From Spinacia oleracea (lineage: Eukaryota > Streptophyta > Magnoliopsida > Caryophyllales > Amaranthaceae), in assembly GCF_020520425.1 (NCBI RefSeq), contig NC_079491.1, positions 25,907,449 to 25,971,448 on the forward strand: a stretch of 64,000 bases of DNA. Direction: 5' to 3'. Positions 11,061 through 23,300 of this stretch are shown here, piece after piece; positions within the stretch are counted from its first letter, which is position 1, and the number at the start of each line of letters is the position of its first letter. The position numbers and the translations under genes are program-made. A model generated the notes under the pieces. The model saw only the letters and a program-made list of their open reading frames with translations. It searched no databases and had not been told where the DNA came from.

Positions 11061-13511
11061 CTCAATTAATAGTCAAAAATTCCATAGCAAAAACTTTTTG
11101 CGACAGGGTTAACAACCAAATCCATCACTATTGGCCTTTAGTGACGGAATTTTCCGGTACAATTTCTTGTAGTGTTAATATGAACGTATTTTAACCACCT
11201 TATGATTAATAAAAAGATTTTGTCAATTTGGTGAGAATATTATCTAAAAACAAAACATGTTCATAAAGTGCATAATCATGTTACTCTCTCCGTTTCTTAT
11301 TAAATACTCTCTCCCGGAATACCCGCAACGGTTTGACTGGACACCCTTGCCAATGCACAACCTTGACCATCAATATCTTCAATTATATATTATAAAAACT
11401 TATAAAATATTAATATTTTAAAAATATATATTAAGATGAAGCCAATAATATATTACATGCTAACACTTATTTTCATATACTATAAATAAAATAGGGTCAA
11501 AGTGGGTTCCCCACCTACTCCACCAATTAGTTTTTTATGTTCTATTACGAAGAGTTCTCACCGCTTTCGGCGAGTGGACTAATCTCCTTGCATGAGTACC
11601 TCGATGAGGAGCATCCTTTCCAGCTGATGTTTTTTCCATACCTAATGCTCAAACTCGAGACCTTGGTTAAGGAGCAAGAAACCCTTAACTACTCATGCCA
11701 ACTCCAATTGATAATTCCGCCAATGTATTTTGGTTAATACAATAAATAGATAGTTGCATTTTTTTTGGCCACCGTACATTGGATACAGTGATATACAATT
11801 ATGCTTAAGGGATTATTTCTTGATGGAGCTACGTTGTTTTAAGCCGGTATGAAATAAATTTTGATGTGAATTTAAAAGTAAAATCAACATCCAAATTCTA
11901 AAGTTACAATCGGTCTATAAGGAAAAGTGTAATGAAGGCATTGAAAAGTGACTACAATTAGTGGTTGCTATGAACTTCTACCAACGTAGGCTCACATAAG
12001 CTTCATCGATCAACTTATTCTAGTATGTTACGTAACTATTAAAAATAAAAATTGAAGATCGATAAGTGATATTTTTGGCAGATTATTGTAAACTTTATGT
12101 TTATACTCCGTAAGGAAGATTAACAAATGATTTGAAATTTGAGTACGTATAAAAACATAAATTCATGACTATGATTAATATGGGAGAAATAAACATAGTT
12201 ATCACTCAATTGCCGTAGCCACCCCTTTCTAATCAAATAGACAAATATATAGTAGGACTACGTACAAATAGTAACTGCATATTAACTCAAACTATTTATT
12301 TCATTGCTTAGCAATAATTGTGTGAAAAAAGACAAAAACTATACGGTTATTATTAAGTGTCTGTTTGGTTGACATAAAAAAAACAGGGGAACTGAATCGA
12401 AAAATCCAAAGAAATGAAAGATCAAGGGATGTTCGTTTTGTGGAATGGTGGCTTGTGAATGAAAAATGAGAAGGTGGAAATTGAAATCAACATGTTTGTT
12501 TGTGGGAATGGGAAATAAAAGGGTCTATTACATGTACACCTAGTGTACAAGATTCTCATGTATATTACCATTAATTTGTTGACACATCATCAAACCCATT
12601 AAAAAATGAGAATGAAAGAAAATAATTATGTCATTTTAACCAATAAAAAAACATAGTGTATAAAATGTCTTGTACACTAGTTGTATATATAGTAGGATCC
12701 GATTTTATTACCATGGGAGGGATAGGGATTTGAGATGAGAATTGAAATAAAAAATGAAAGGACCAATTTGTCATTACTGAAACGAAAAGTGTTTTAGTAA
12801 TTTTGTCCTTTATTCATAATCAATTCCCAATTTATTCTAATCACTAAACAAACAAAGGAAACATTAATACTTTTAAAATTCTCAATGACATTTTCTAATT
12901 GTCCCAAATTCTCGTTCCCGCAGCAAACACCCTTCAAATACGTAAATTTTTATAAAAAAACCTGTGAAAATTTTGTACCTGGAAAAAGGTGTGTAACTTC
13001 GCCGGGACAATGTATTTTATATGCTTAACCAAATAACTTAAGAAAACATCTTTTTAGATAATATAACTTCCCAAATAAGCTCTTCGCTAGGCTTGATCTA
13101 TTTGTTTTAACGTAAAACACTTTTAAGGCAAACATCAAGCTAAGGGGACATAGTTTTTCTTTGTTTGTTCCTTACAAGAAAAAATATAAAGAAATGTAGT
13201 TAAAATGAGATACGGATAAAGAAGAGAAAGAAACGTAATGGATTAGAGAGGAAAATATGACAAATTTTTTTTCTAAAGAAAAGTTGTTTTTCCCTTGGGA
13301 AAAATTGTTTTCCACCTTAATAAACAAACAAACAAAGAAAAATTGCAAAAGTAATGAATATTGAACTAAAATGAATAAACATCAGTATGAGACCGTCTCA
13401 CACAAATTTATTGCAAGGAAAGAAAACTAGTGAAGTTTCCGAATGAAAATTTATGGTGAGATAATCCCTATATATAACGGGAGGAGTGTTTCATTTGTAA
13501 TTTGAGCAGTT
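11061..13511. other. Intergenic AT-rich region with decayed MITE-like sequence
   Basis: No convincing gene. The 66-codon frame at 11537-11737 matches nothing I know. Near 11283 a Stowaway-style start (ctctctccgtttcttatt) has no clear partner end, so it is probably a truncated MITE. The 12360-12935 stretch is listed separately. Confidence 0.5.
12360..12935. mobile_element. Possible decayed MITE with a smaller inverted-repeat insert
   Basis: The left end reads gtctgtttggttgac and the right end gcagcaaacaccc, a weak inverted pair of the kind seen in PIF/Harbinger or hAT MITEs. Inside, about 12520-12705 is bounded by inverted similar sequences around ctagtgtacaag and cttgtacactag, which looks like a second small element. 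Target duplications are not clear. Confidence 0.35.
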
Positions 13512-13538
13512 ATGCAATTATTATCTAGTGAAGCAATA

Positions 13539-16500
13539 ATGGGGAGGAGAATAGGCATAGTAGGAGCAGGCATAAGTGGTCTGTTAGCATGCAAATATGC
13601 CCTTACTAAGGGCTACCATCCCATAGTTTTCGAGTCTCGAAACACTGTTGGTGGTGTTTGGACACAAACTCTAAAGACTACAAAGCTTCAAACTTGTAAA
13701 CCATTCTATCAATTTTCTGATTACCATTGGCCTTCTTCTGTCCAAACACTATTCCCTGACAGCCAACAAGTTTTTGATTACTTTCAATCTTATGCTAATC
13801 ACTTTAATTTACTTAAGCACATTAGATTTAATACCAAGGTGGTTAGCATTAAGTATGAAGGTCCATCTGACCAAGACATTCAATCTTGGGCTCTTTGGGG
13901 TGGTAACGGTGACCCCTTCGGTGATAAGGGAAAATGGATTATCACCACCCTAGATCTTCTCAGCCAATCAATTGAGGTAATTAAATTATCTAATTAATAT
14001 TGCTGCTATAACGTACTTCTGTACTTTTTCAATATATTTGAGGATCTTTTACCAAATTGGCTAATTTACAATTTTATTTACCAAACTGGCTACTTTACAA
14101 TTTTATTTACCAAAATAGCTATTTTTAAATTATATTTTCCAAACTAGCTACTATTTTGACTTTGAAGTAAATATCAATTAACTGGTTTCAGTTTCTTTTG
14201 AGTGAAACAGTTTGAGTTATTTATTAATTTATTTATTAGTGAACTAGTTTGAGTTGTATTTATTAATTTATAATAAACCAGTTTGGTTTGAGTTTTTTTT
14301 TTTAGTGATCTGGTTTGAGTTTTTTTAATAATGAACGGGCTTGGTTTGAGTTTTTTTTATAATAGTGAACCAATGTATTTTTTTTCGGGACTTACATATC
14401 TTTTGGGTTCTTTTTAATTATTTTTCTAATAACTAAATAAACGTCATTGGAGTGTGGCGTTTTCCAATTTTTCCAATTTTCCCAATTGTCTATCGACATC
14501 ATCAACGCCAATGTTTTCTTATTCAAGATTCCAAGAGGAAAATTGACAAGTATGTAATTTTCAGGGAATGGTTCGTCTAAAACATAAGCTAAAGAAAATA
14601 ATTTTACTTGCTTTTACCTAAAAAGTATAAAAAAACCCCAAAACCAGTTCACTTGTTAAGAAAAAAATCAAACCAAAGGTTTTTTTTTTTTTTTTTTGCA
14701 TTAAAGTCAAAATAGTCATTTTGGTAAATAAATAATAGCTAATTTGAGAAATAGAATTCAAAATAGCCATTTTAGTAAATAAAATTGTAAAAGTGGCCAT
14801 ATTGGTAAATAAATAGTAGCTAGTTTGGGAAATAGAATTCAAAAATAGTCATTTTGGTAAATAAAATTATAAAGGTAGCCATTTTGGTAAAAAAAAATCC
14901 TATATTTGAAGTATTTATCACCAGAATTACAAATTACGTACGAGTACTAATTAAACTAGGTAGTACGTACATTTAAATTGAAGGTGAAAAGACATAAGAC
15001 TTGCATGTACGTGCGTAGGTGGGTTGGTTCACCTGTAAAAGGTGCTAATCGAATAGGGTCATCATATGCATAAAATAGTTGCATCGAGATGATTATTGAT
15101 TGATTAGAATAATACACAAGTGATGGAAGTAGATTTTGTGATCTTGTGTTTGGGAAGATACAGTGATGTAGCAGACATGCCAGAGTTTCCCTCAGGTAAA
15201 GGCCCGGATGTCTTTGAAGGGATGGTCATGCATTCTATGGAATATTCTGCCTTGGACTATGAAAATGCTAGAAACTTGGTCAATGGGAAGCGAGTTACTG
15301 TAGTTGGCTTCCAAAAATCTGCACTAGACATTACTATAGAGTGCTCTAATACTAATGGTAAGACTTACTAATTAAATTGATTTTTAGTGATAAGATTTGT
15401 ATCTCACAAAGTTGATTGCAGGTGTGGAACATCCATGCACAATAATATGCAGGACTCCACATTGGAATGCAACCGAATTCTTCCCCTGGAAAAGATTATA
15501 TTCGAATCGCTTCTCTCAACTCATGCTTCATAAGCCCGGAGAAGGACTTGTACTCAATCTCCTAGCCTCAGTACTTTCACCCTTGGTACATTTCTTCTAC
15601 TTTTGAACTTAACTTCACCATATTCTTTTTTTTTTTTTTTTTTTTTTTAATAAGGAAAGAAAACCCAGGCGGACTACCTGACACCATCTTTTCGAATGGG
15701 TGAATTACACTTCACCATATTCATTAATTACGTTCTTTACATATATGTACTTGTGTATGAGAGAGATTCATTAGGATTTCTATTCACAATTCAAACAGAG
15801 ATGGGGTATGAGCAAATTTGTGGAGAATGATATTAAGAAAAAGCAGCCTATAGAAAAATATGACATGGTACCAGACCACAGCTTCCTACAAGAGATGAGT
15901 TCCTGTTCAGTGGCGACAGTGCCAGCCGGATTCTACGAAAATGTTGAGAAAGGAAGCATTGTATTGAAAAGATCCAAAACTTTTACTTTTTACAAAGAGG
16001 GTGTTTTACTTGATAATAATAGTACTACTCATGATCACATGGAAGCTATCAAATGTGATCTGGTAATCTTTGCTACTGGTTTTAAGGGGGATCAAAAGCT
16101 CAAAGACATTTTTGCATCTCCAGGATTTCAAGATTGCATTTTCGGCTCTCCTTCCAACACACTTCCTTTGTACAGGTATTAGAATAACTACTGTATGAGA
16201 AATTTTCAAGTTTCATCCTAAACGAATTAGACTAGTTTCCTTGAGTTATTAACAATAGGAAAAATTGATTTTAAAAATACAACCTTTAAGCGATCTGTTT
16301 AAAAAGGGGTAAAGTTCCGTTTAACTAAGAATAACACAACCTTTTAGACCTATCTTCTTTAAAAGGGCTCCCCTCATAAATGACTTGCTACAATAGGTAA
16401 TATGAAAATCAACCTCATAAATTAAACATTTTTTCTTCATATAATTAACAAGAAGATTAAAAAATATTGTAATATATTACCTATTTTAACAAATTTTTAT

Positions 16501-17035
16501 AGAGAAGATAGGTCTAAAATGTTGTGTTATTCTTAGATAAACATAAAGTAGCCATTTTTAAGTAGATCGCTTAAAGGTTGTATTTTTAGAATCAATTTTT
16601 CCTTAAAGGTTGTATGTTTAGAATCAATTTTTCCTTAAAGGTTGTATGTTTAGAATCAATTTTCCTTAACAATATTAGATCTACCTACTTATTTGTAGGG
16701 AATGTGTGCATCCACGAATTCCACAAGTAGCGGTGATTGGTTTTTCAGAGAGCGCCGCAAACTTGTTCACTTCAGAAATTAGATGTCGTTGGTTATTTGA
16801 ACTACTTGATGGAAAATTCAAATTACCAAACATTCAAGAAATGGAGAAAGATGTTTTAGAATGGAATAAATTTATGAAGAGATACTCTGGCAAGTACTTC
16901 AGAAGATCTTGTATGGGAGCATTGCATATTTGGTACTATGATCAACTGTGCAAGGACATGGGCTTGAACCCAAACAGAAAAAAGGGATTTTGGGCCGAGT
17001 TGTTTGAGCCCTATGGCCCAAGTGACTATGCTTAA
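13539..17035 (+). CDS. Flavin-containing monooxygenase (plant FMO1-like), five exons, 521 aa
   Basis: Exons 13539-13976, 15108-15357, 15422-15585, 15799-16175 and 16699-17035 total 1566 nt (522 codons with stop), with consistent phases and GT..AG introns. An in-frame ATG at 13512 would add nine residues. ATG 13539 ([11 protein letters not shown]) is preferred because it sits next to the FAD motif. Motifs in order: FAD-binding GAGISG at the N-terminus; the FMO signature F-x-G-x3-H-x3-Y ([11 protein letters not shown]) in exon 2; [10 protein letters not shown] in place of the usual GxGxSG NADPH motif, a pattern I associate with the plant FMO1 group; and FATGFKGDQ in exon 4. The family oxygenates soft nucleophiles (N or S) using FAD, NADPH and O2; the Arabidopsis FMO1 branch acts on pipecolate in systemic immunity. 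The substrate here cannot be read from sequence. Length fits the family. Introns 1 and 4 contain MITEs. Confidence 0.88.
14042..14900. mobile_element. Mutator-type MITE in FMO intron 1
   Basis: It is an 859-bp element with long terminal inverted repeats, starting ggatcttttaccaaat and ending attttggtaaaaaaaaatcc. It is flanked by a perfect 9-bp duplication tatatttga (14033-14041 and 14901-14909), which is the Mutator superfamily signature. Both arms are made of short subrepeats around ttaccaaa(a/c)tggcta, so each arm is also internally repetitive. There is no coding capacity. Confidence 0.85.
15626..15648. repeat. Poly-T tract in FMO intron 3
   Basis: More than 20 consecutive T between exons 3 and 4, upstream of the acceptor at 15798. 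It is simple sequence with no other meaning seen. Confidence 0.8.
16258..16665. mobile_element. Mutator-type MITE in FMO intron 4 with a triplicated right end
   Basis: It starts ggaaaaattgatt and carries the inverted mate of that end near 16555-16604. The outer right end is repeated two more times in tandem (ttaaaggttgtatgtttaga units), so the right TIR exists in three copies. A perfect 9-bp duplication ttaacaata flanks the whole (16249-16257 and 16666-16674). There is no open frame. Confidence 0.82.
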
Positions 17036-17411
17036 TTAGTGGTTAATATAATTACACTATTTGCCATATTGCTCTACCTAAACACATCGATACTCTTTGA
17101 GTTTGCCAATATAATGTTTTCTTCTTTACATTATGATAATGGGTTTGTATTATTGGAATTGGGATCAATAATTCCAAAATGAGGGCCTCCTTTTTTTTCT
17201 TTGTCACAATAATGAGCAATCAATTCACTTGAATTTATGAAAAGAGATAATTACAAGTTGTCAATTCATTCGTCTTCTATAGGCCCTCGGATCAAAGAGT
17301 GTTGGTGATTATCTTGCTGGTCAATATCATTATGCGGATCATAATACTTTTTCGGTTGTTAGCTTTGTTATAAATTGTTCTTTTTAACGAGTCACAATGA
17401 AAATATAATAA
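17036..17411. other. FMO 3' flank, no further gene seen
   Basis: This is AT-rich sequence after the FMO stop and presumably contains the 3' UTR. No polyadenylation signal stands out over background. Confidence 0.5.
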
Positions 17412-18136
17412 TGACTTAGTTATAGGGATTCGTATATGTACCCTATGTCTCTATGTTACATAGACCCTCGGTCTTTATGTATTGAACAAGGTATCAACGA
17501 TAAGTTGGTGGAAAACTAATCTTTGTAATTGGGCTAGTCAACATGAGATATGTGTTGGTTCAATAAAATCTTATACAGACTAAAAAAAAGCGTATGTTAA
17601 GCTGCTCGAATAATATCAATTTATCCAAATTCATGTTTCTACTAGTCTTGTTTGTTGCAGCCATTTCCCTTCTCTTCTTTCTGGCCTCAAAAACACTTCA
17701 AATAATGGAAGGAAAAAGGCATTAAGTATTGTACACACCCTCAAAAAAAAAAAAGGTATTGTACGAGAATAATTTTTATTCAATTTTTTGTAACTTTAAC
17801 TGTCTTTTTTGGTAACTTTTAATATATTTTGATTAACTTTTATATTACAAAAAAAATAATATATAAAGAGATTAAATCATTAATTTTATTAGTGATTTTG
17901 AAGAAATAATATAGTTTTTATTAAAATGTATCACTAAACAATATATACTCCCTCCGTCCCTTAATACTCGCACCGGTATGACCGGTGCGGAGTTTAAGAT
18001 ATTTGAATTGACTTATTAATTTAATGGGTGTTAGTTGATAGTGGGGTATTTTTTTAATATAGTTAGTGGGAAATGTGTAAGGGGTGGGGAGTGGTGAGTG
18101 TGGGGTGTGAATTTTTAAATGATTTTTTGTATGGAG
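17412..18136 (+). repeat. Host flank, original copy of a 725-bp duplicated segment
   Basis: This host sequence downstream of the FMO, including the left half of a Stowaway MITE, is repeated at 26292-27016 with no difference that I could see. The second copy sits inside copia element A, directly before its right LTR. This copy is the original, since it continues unbroken from the FMO side. Confidence 0.9.
17948..18136. mobile_element. Stowaway MITE, left half (split by copia element A)
   Basis: It begins CTCCCTCCGTCCCTTAATAC directly after a TA. The matching inverted end is at 28517-28542, on the far side of element A. The last five bases, tggag (18132-18136), are the target duplication of element A. 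Stowaway MITEs are short Tc1/mariner derivatives. Confidence 0.85.
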
Positions 18137-19520
18137 TGTTAGGTTATGATACATATGACATTTACATAAATCATGCGGAAACAACCATTAACCCAGGAAA
18201 CATATTATTTACACATAATCATATAGCATAATTAGATGCATACTCTTTGTTGCGTGCCTTCCCTAGCCGCGCCCGAACCGAACAAGAACAAGTCTTTTAG
18301 GACTCCAAGTGTCGTCCCTCCGTAGATGGTCCACAGCACGTCCGGATCCGCCTTAAGATTGACCAACTAGAATCGCCCTTAAGGTACTAGAAAATTCGGC
18401 ACTTTTATGAGCAAGATGTGTTTTAATTTTCTCTCAAAAAACTCACTTTTGAATACTTTGAAACTTATGTATAAATTATGACCCCTAGGCCTTTATTTAT
18501 AGAGTTATGGAAAAGGAATCGTAATCCTAGTAGGATGCGAATTAATTGGAATTAGAATCCTACATGAATTCTATTTAATTAATTTATCCAATTAGGAATA
18601 GACATTTAATCATACACTGACTCTTGCAGATTCAGGAATCACGCATGAGCACAAACTCACACACACACGGCAGCCACAAGGGCTGCCCATGCGCGTGCGA
18701 GCAGCAGCCCGCGCATCACGGCCCACGCAGCCGTGGCCCTTGGCGCGCGCTGGGCCTGCCTTGCGGTAGGCCTGGGCGCTGCCTTGGCTGGGCTTGTGGC
18801 GCGCATGCTTGCTGGGCGATGGCCCCGGCTTCGTGCTGGGCCTTCGTCCGGCAAGCCTCGTCCGATGCTAATTCGTACGATACGCTTCCGATTAAATTTC
18901 CATTTCCGGAATCTATTTCCGATACGAACAATATTTAATATTTCCGATTCCGGAATTAATTTCCGTTTCGAACAAATATTTAATATTTCCGTTTCCGGAA
19001 TTATTTTCCGATTCCGGCAATATTTCCGATTCTGACAATATTTCCGTTTCCGGCGATATTTCCGATTCTGGTAATATTTCCATTTCCAATAATATTTTCC
19101 GATACGTACCATGTTTCCGTTTCCGGCAACATCTACGACTTGGATAATATTCATATTTCCGATACGATCCATATTTCCGTTTCCGGCAATATCATCGTTT
19201 CCGGAGTATTCATTTCTTGCCTGTGACGATCTTAGCTCCCACTGAAACCAAGATCCGTCGGTTCCGAATATTCATAGATGGAGTATTTAATGCCATTAAA
19301 TACTTGATCCGTTTACGTACTATTTGTGTGACCCTACGGGTTCAGTCAAGAGTAAGCTGTGGATTAATATCATTAATTCCACTTGAACTGAAGCGGCCTC
19401 TAGCTAGGCATTCAGCTCACTTGATCTCACTGAATTATTAACTTGTTAATTAATACTGAACCGCATTTATTAGACTTTAACATAGAATGCATACTTGGAC
19501 CAAGGGCATTATTTCCTTCA
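18137..19520 (-). repeat. 3' LTR of copia A (left)
   Basis: It runs TGTTAGGTTATG..TTTCCTTCA on the plus strand. On the minus strand a TATA box (plus tatttata, 18494-18501) marks the U3 promoter. A GC-rich segment (about 18640-18870) and an array of TTTCCG-containing short repeats (about 18885-19205) lie upstream of it in the U3 sense. Confidence 0.92.
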
Positions 19521-19531
19521 GTCTCCCACTT
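19521..19531 (-). promoter_or_regulatory. Polypurine tract of copia A
   Basis: The minus strand reads aagtgggagac directly before the LTR end TGAAGG. This is the expected primer for plus-strand DNA synthesis. The same sequence borders the left LTR of element B. Confidence 0.7.
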
Positions 19532-20384
19532 GTCCTTAGGGACAAGTGTGCATTTCCTAATTCCTTTGTCGCTCGATGCTTGCTCTTGAACATAAGGTAA
19601 GAGTTGTCATCCTTATTATGTCCAGAGGTGTTCCTCGGTTTCAGAGTTCAACTGATCAAATAAACAGATAATCATAGCCTATGATTCATCCGAGCACGGC
19701 CATGCATTTCACAGTTTCTAGCTCTCCGAGTGGCCTTGTACAACTTTTAAGCATCTCATCCCGATTTATGGGAGGACAATCCCAATCTTGCGATCTTGAG
19801 ATTAGACTTCGTTTGATAGGTGATTACCTGAGCGTTGCCTTTATAGCCTCCTTTTACGGTGCGACGGTTGGTCAACGTCAAAGCAACCAGTTCTCAAACA
19901 AGTAATCTCAAATCACTCAGGTATTGAGGATTTAGTGTCTAATAATTTAATGAAATTTACTCATGACAGATTTTCATCTCTTACAGTAAAGTTTCATAGG
20001 TCTTGTCCGATACTAGTCTTCCCAAAGTAAGTATCTATGCAAATGATTATGACATTTCCATGTCCACATAGTTCAAGAAACAGAACTACTAGTCATCTTG
20101 CATTCTAATCGTCTAACGTTTTCTATGCGTCCAATTTTATAAAAAACTCCGATTAGGGACCATTTTCAACCTTTGACATTCAAGTTCACTTGATAGACAT
20201 TTCTTAGTCACAGGACTGGTCCTGACAGTCTATCTTGAATATATCGTCAAGTTGAAGGGACTCATCATTTAATAAACCACAAATTAAATGGAAAAATGAA
20301 TTTCTTTCATTTATTGTGAATGATTAACCAATAATGTTTTACAAAGATTTAAACTCTAAAACTTTAAAACATTAAACAGAGACA

Positions 20385-23300
20385 TCAAAGCCATTCTCCA
20401 ATATGCTTGATTCCCATAGCTGCAGTGTGCGAGTTGTGCTTCGCTTGCGGCAGAGGTTTAGTTAATGGATCTGATATGTTGTCACCAGTTCCAATTTTGC
20501 TTATCTCGACTTCTTTTCTTTCAACGAACTCTCGTAGAAGGTGACATCTACGAAGTACATGCTTGACTCTCTGGTGGTGTCTAGGCTCTTTTGCCTGTGC
20601 AATAGCTCCGTTATTATCACAATACAGGGCTATTGGTCCTTTAATGGAGGGGACTACACCAAGTTCTCCTATGAACTTCCTTAGCCATATAGCTTCCTTT
20701 GCTGCTTCATGTGCAGCAATGTACTCCGCTTCAGTTGTAGAATCCGCAATGGTGCTTTGCTTAGCACTTTTCCAGCTTACTGCTCCTCCGTTGAGGCAGA
20801 AGACAAACCCAGACTGTGATCTGAAATCATCTTTGTCGGTTTGGAAACTTGCGTCCGTATAGCCTTTAACAATTAATTCATCATCTCCACCATAGACCAG
20901 GAAGTCATCTTTGTGCCTTTTCAGGTACTTCAGAATGTTCTTGGCAGCAGTCCAATGCGCCTCTCCTGGGTCTGACTGGTATCTGCTCGTAGCACTGAGT
21001 GCGTACGCAACATCCGGGCGTGTACATATCATAGCATACATTATTGAACCAATCAATGATGCATATGGAATCCCATTCATTCGTCTACGCTCATCAAGTG
21101 TTTTTGGGCACTGAGTCTTGCTTAGAGTCATTCCATGAGACATGGGTAGGTAGCCTCGCTTGGAGTCCGCCATCTTGAACCTATCAAGCACCTTATTGAT
21201 ATAAGTGCTTTGACTAAGTCCAATCATCTTTTTAGATCTATCTCTGTAAATCTTGATGCCCAATATGTACTGTGCTTCTCCTAGATCCTTCATCGAAAAA
21301 CATTTCCCAAGCCAAATCTTGACAGAGTTCAACATAGGAATGTCATTTCCGATAAGCAATATGTCGTCGACATACAATACTAGGAAAGCAATTTTGCTCC
21401 CACTGACCTTCTTGTATACACAAGATTCGTCTGCGTTCTTGATGAAACCAAAGTCACTGACTGCTTCATCAAAACGTATATTCCAGCTCCTGGATGCCTG
21501 CTTCAATCCGTAGATTGACTTCTTTAGCTTGCATACCTTTTTAGCATTCTTTGGATCCTCAAAACCTTCAGGCTGTGTCATAAACACAGTTTCTGTTAAA
21601 ACGCCGTTTAAGAAAGCATTTTTGACATCCATCTGCCATATTTCGTAATCGTAATATGCAGCGATTGCTAACATTATTCGAATAGACTTTAGCATTGCAA
21701 CTGGTGAAAAGGTTTCATCGTAATCCACACCGTGGACTTGCCTGTAACCTTTTGCAACCAATCTAGCTTTGAAAACTTCAAGTTTCCCATCCTTGTCCTT
21801 TTTCAGTTTGAAAACCCATTTGCTTCCAATGGCTTGGTAGCCATCTGGCAAATCGACCAAATCCCATACTTGGTTTTCAGACATGGAGTCTAATTCAGAT
21901 TGCATGGCTTCTTGCCACTGCTTGGAGCTAGGGCTCGTCATAGCTTGCTTGTAAGTCGCAGGTTCATCACTTTCAAGTAATAGAACGTCATAGCTCTCGT
22001 TCGTCAAAATACCTAAGTACCTTTCCGGTTGAGATCTATATCTTTGCGATCTACGCGGGGTAACATTTCTAGATTGACCATGATTCTCACCAGATTCTTC
22101 TAAAGATCTCTGAGTTTCATCCTGAATGTCATCTTGAGCATTCTCTAGAGTTTGTTGTTCGACTCGAATTTCTTCGAGGTCTACTTTTCTCCCACTTGTC
22201 ATTTTGGAAATGTGATCCTTCTCCAAAAAGATACCATCTCGAGCAACAAACACTTTGTTCTCAGATGTATTGTAGAAGTAATACCCCTTTGTTTCCTTTG
22301 GATAGCCCACAAGGATACATTTGTCAGATTTTGGATGAAGTTTGTCTGAAATTAATCGTTTGACGTATACTTCACATCCCCAAATCTTAAGAAAAGACAC
22401 ATTTGGAGGCTTTCCAAACCATAATTCGTATGGAGTCTTTTCGACAGCTTTAGACGGAGCTCTATTTATAGTGAGTGCAGCTGTATTTAGTGCATGTCCC
22501 CAAAATTCTAATGGAAGTTCGGCCTGACCCATCATTGACCTGACCATGTCTAGCAAGGTTCTGTTCCTCCGTTCTGACACACCGTTCCATTGTGGTGTTC
22601 CAGGAGGAGTCAATTCTGATAGAATTCCACATTCTTTCAGATGGTCATCAAATTCATAGCTCAGATATTCACCGCCTCTATCAGACCGCAGTGCCTTAAT
22701 CTTCTTGCCTAATTGATTCTCTACTTCACTCTGAAATTCCTTGAATTTGTCAAAGGATTCAGACTTATGCTTCATTAGGTAGACATAACCATACCTACTG
22801 AAGTCATCAGTGAAAGTGATAAAGTAGTTGAAACCACCTCTAGCATTTGTACTCATTGGTCCACATACATCTGTATGGATTAAACCCAATAGTTCATTTG
22901 CTGTTTCTCCAACTTTTGAGAAAGGTTGCTTTGTCATTTTGCCAAGTAAACATGATTCGCATTTACCATAATCCTCTAAGTCAAATGGTTCTAGAATTCC
23001 TTCCCTTTGAAGTCTTTCTAAGCGTTTCAAGTTTATATGGCCTAATCGACAATGCCACAGATAGGTGAGATCTGAATCATCCTTTTTGGCCTTTTTGGTA
23101 TTTATGTTATATACTTGTTTGTCGTGATCTAATAAATAAAGTCCATTGACTAATCTAGCAGATCCATAAAACATCTCTTTAAAATAAAACGAACAACTAT
23201 TGTCTTTTATTATAAAGGAAAATCCCTTAGCATCTAAGCAAGAAACTGAAATGATGTTTTTAGTAAGACTTGGAACATGGAAACATTCTTCCAGTTCCAA

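Noticed and set aside
11537..11737. 66-codon frame between the FMO genes
   Set aside because: No recognisable motif, no neighbouring exon, and length not beyond chance.
14618..14842. 74-codon minus-strand frame in FMO intron 1
   Set aside because: It is the repetitive arm of the MITE.
18624..19172. Frames in the LTRs of A and B, repeated at each LTR
   Set aside because: They follow the LTR repeats, have no domain, and are in non-coding promoter sequence.
19217..19441. 74-codon frame conserved in all four LTRs of A and B
   Set aside because: Its conservation follows from LTR identity. It lies in the U3/3' part of a known LTR and has no start context or domain.
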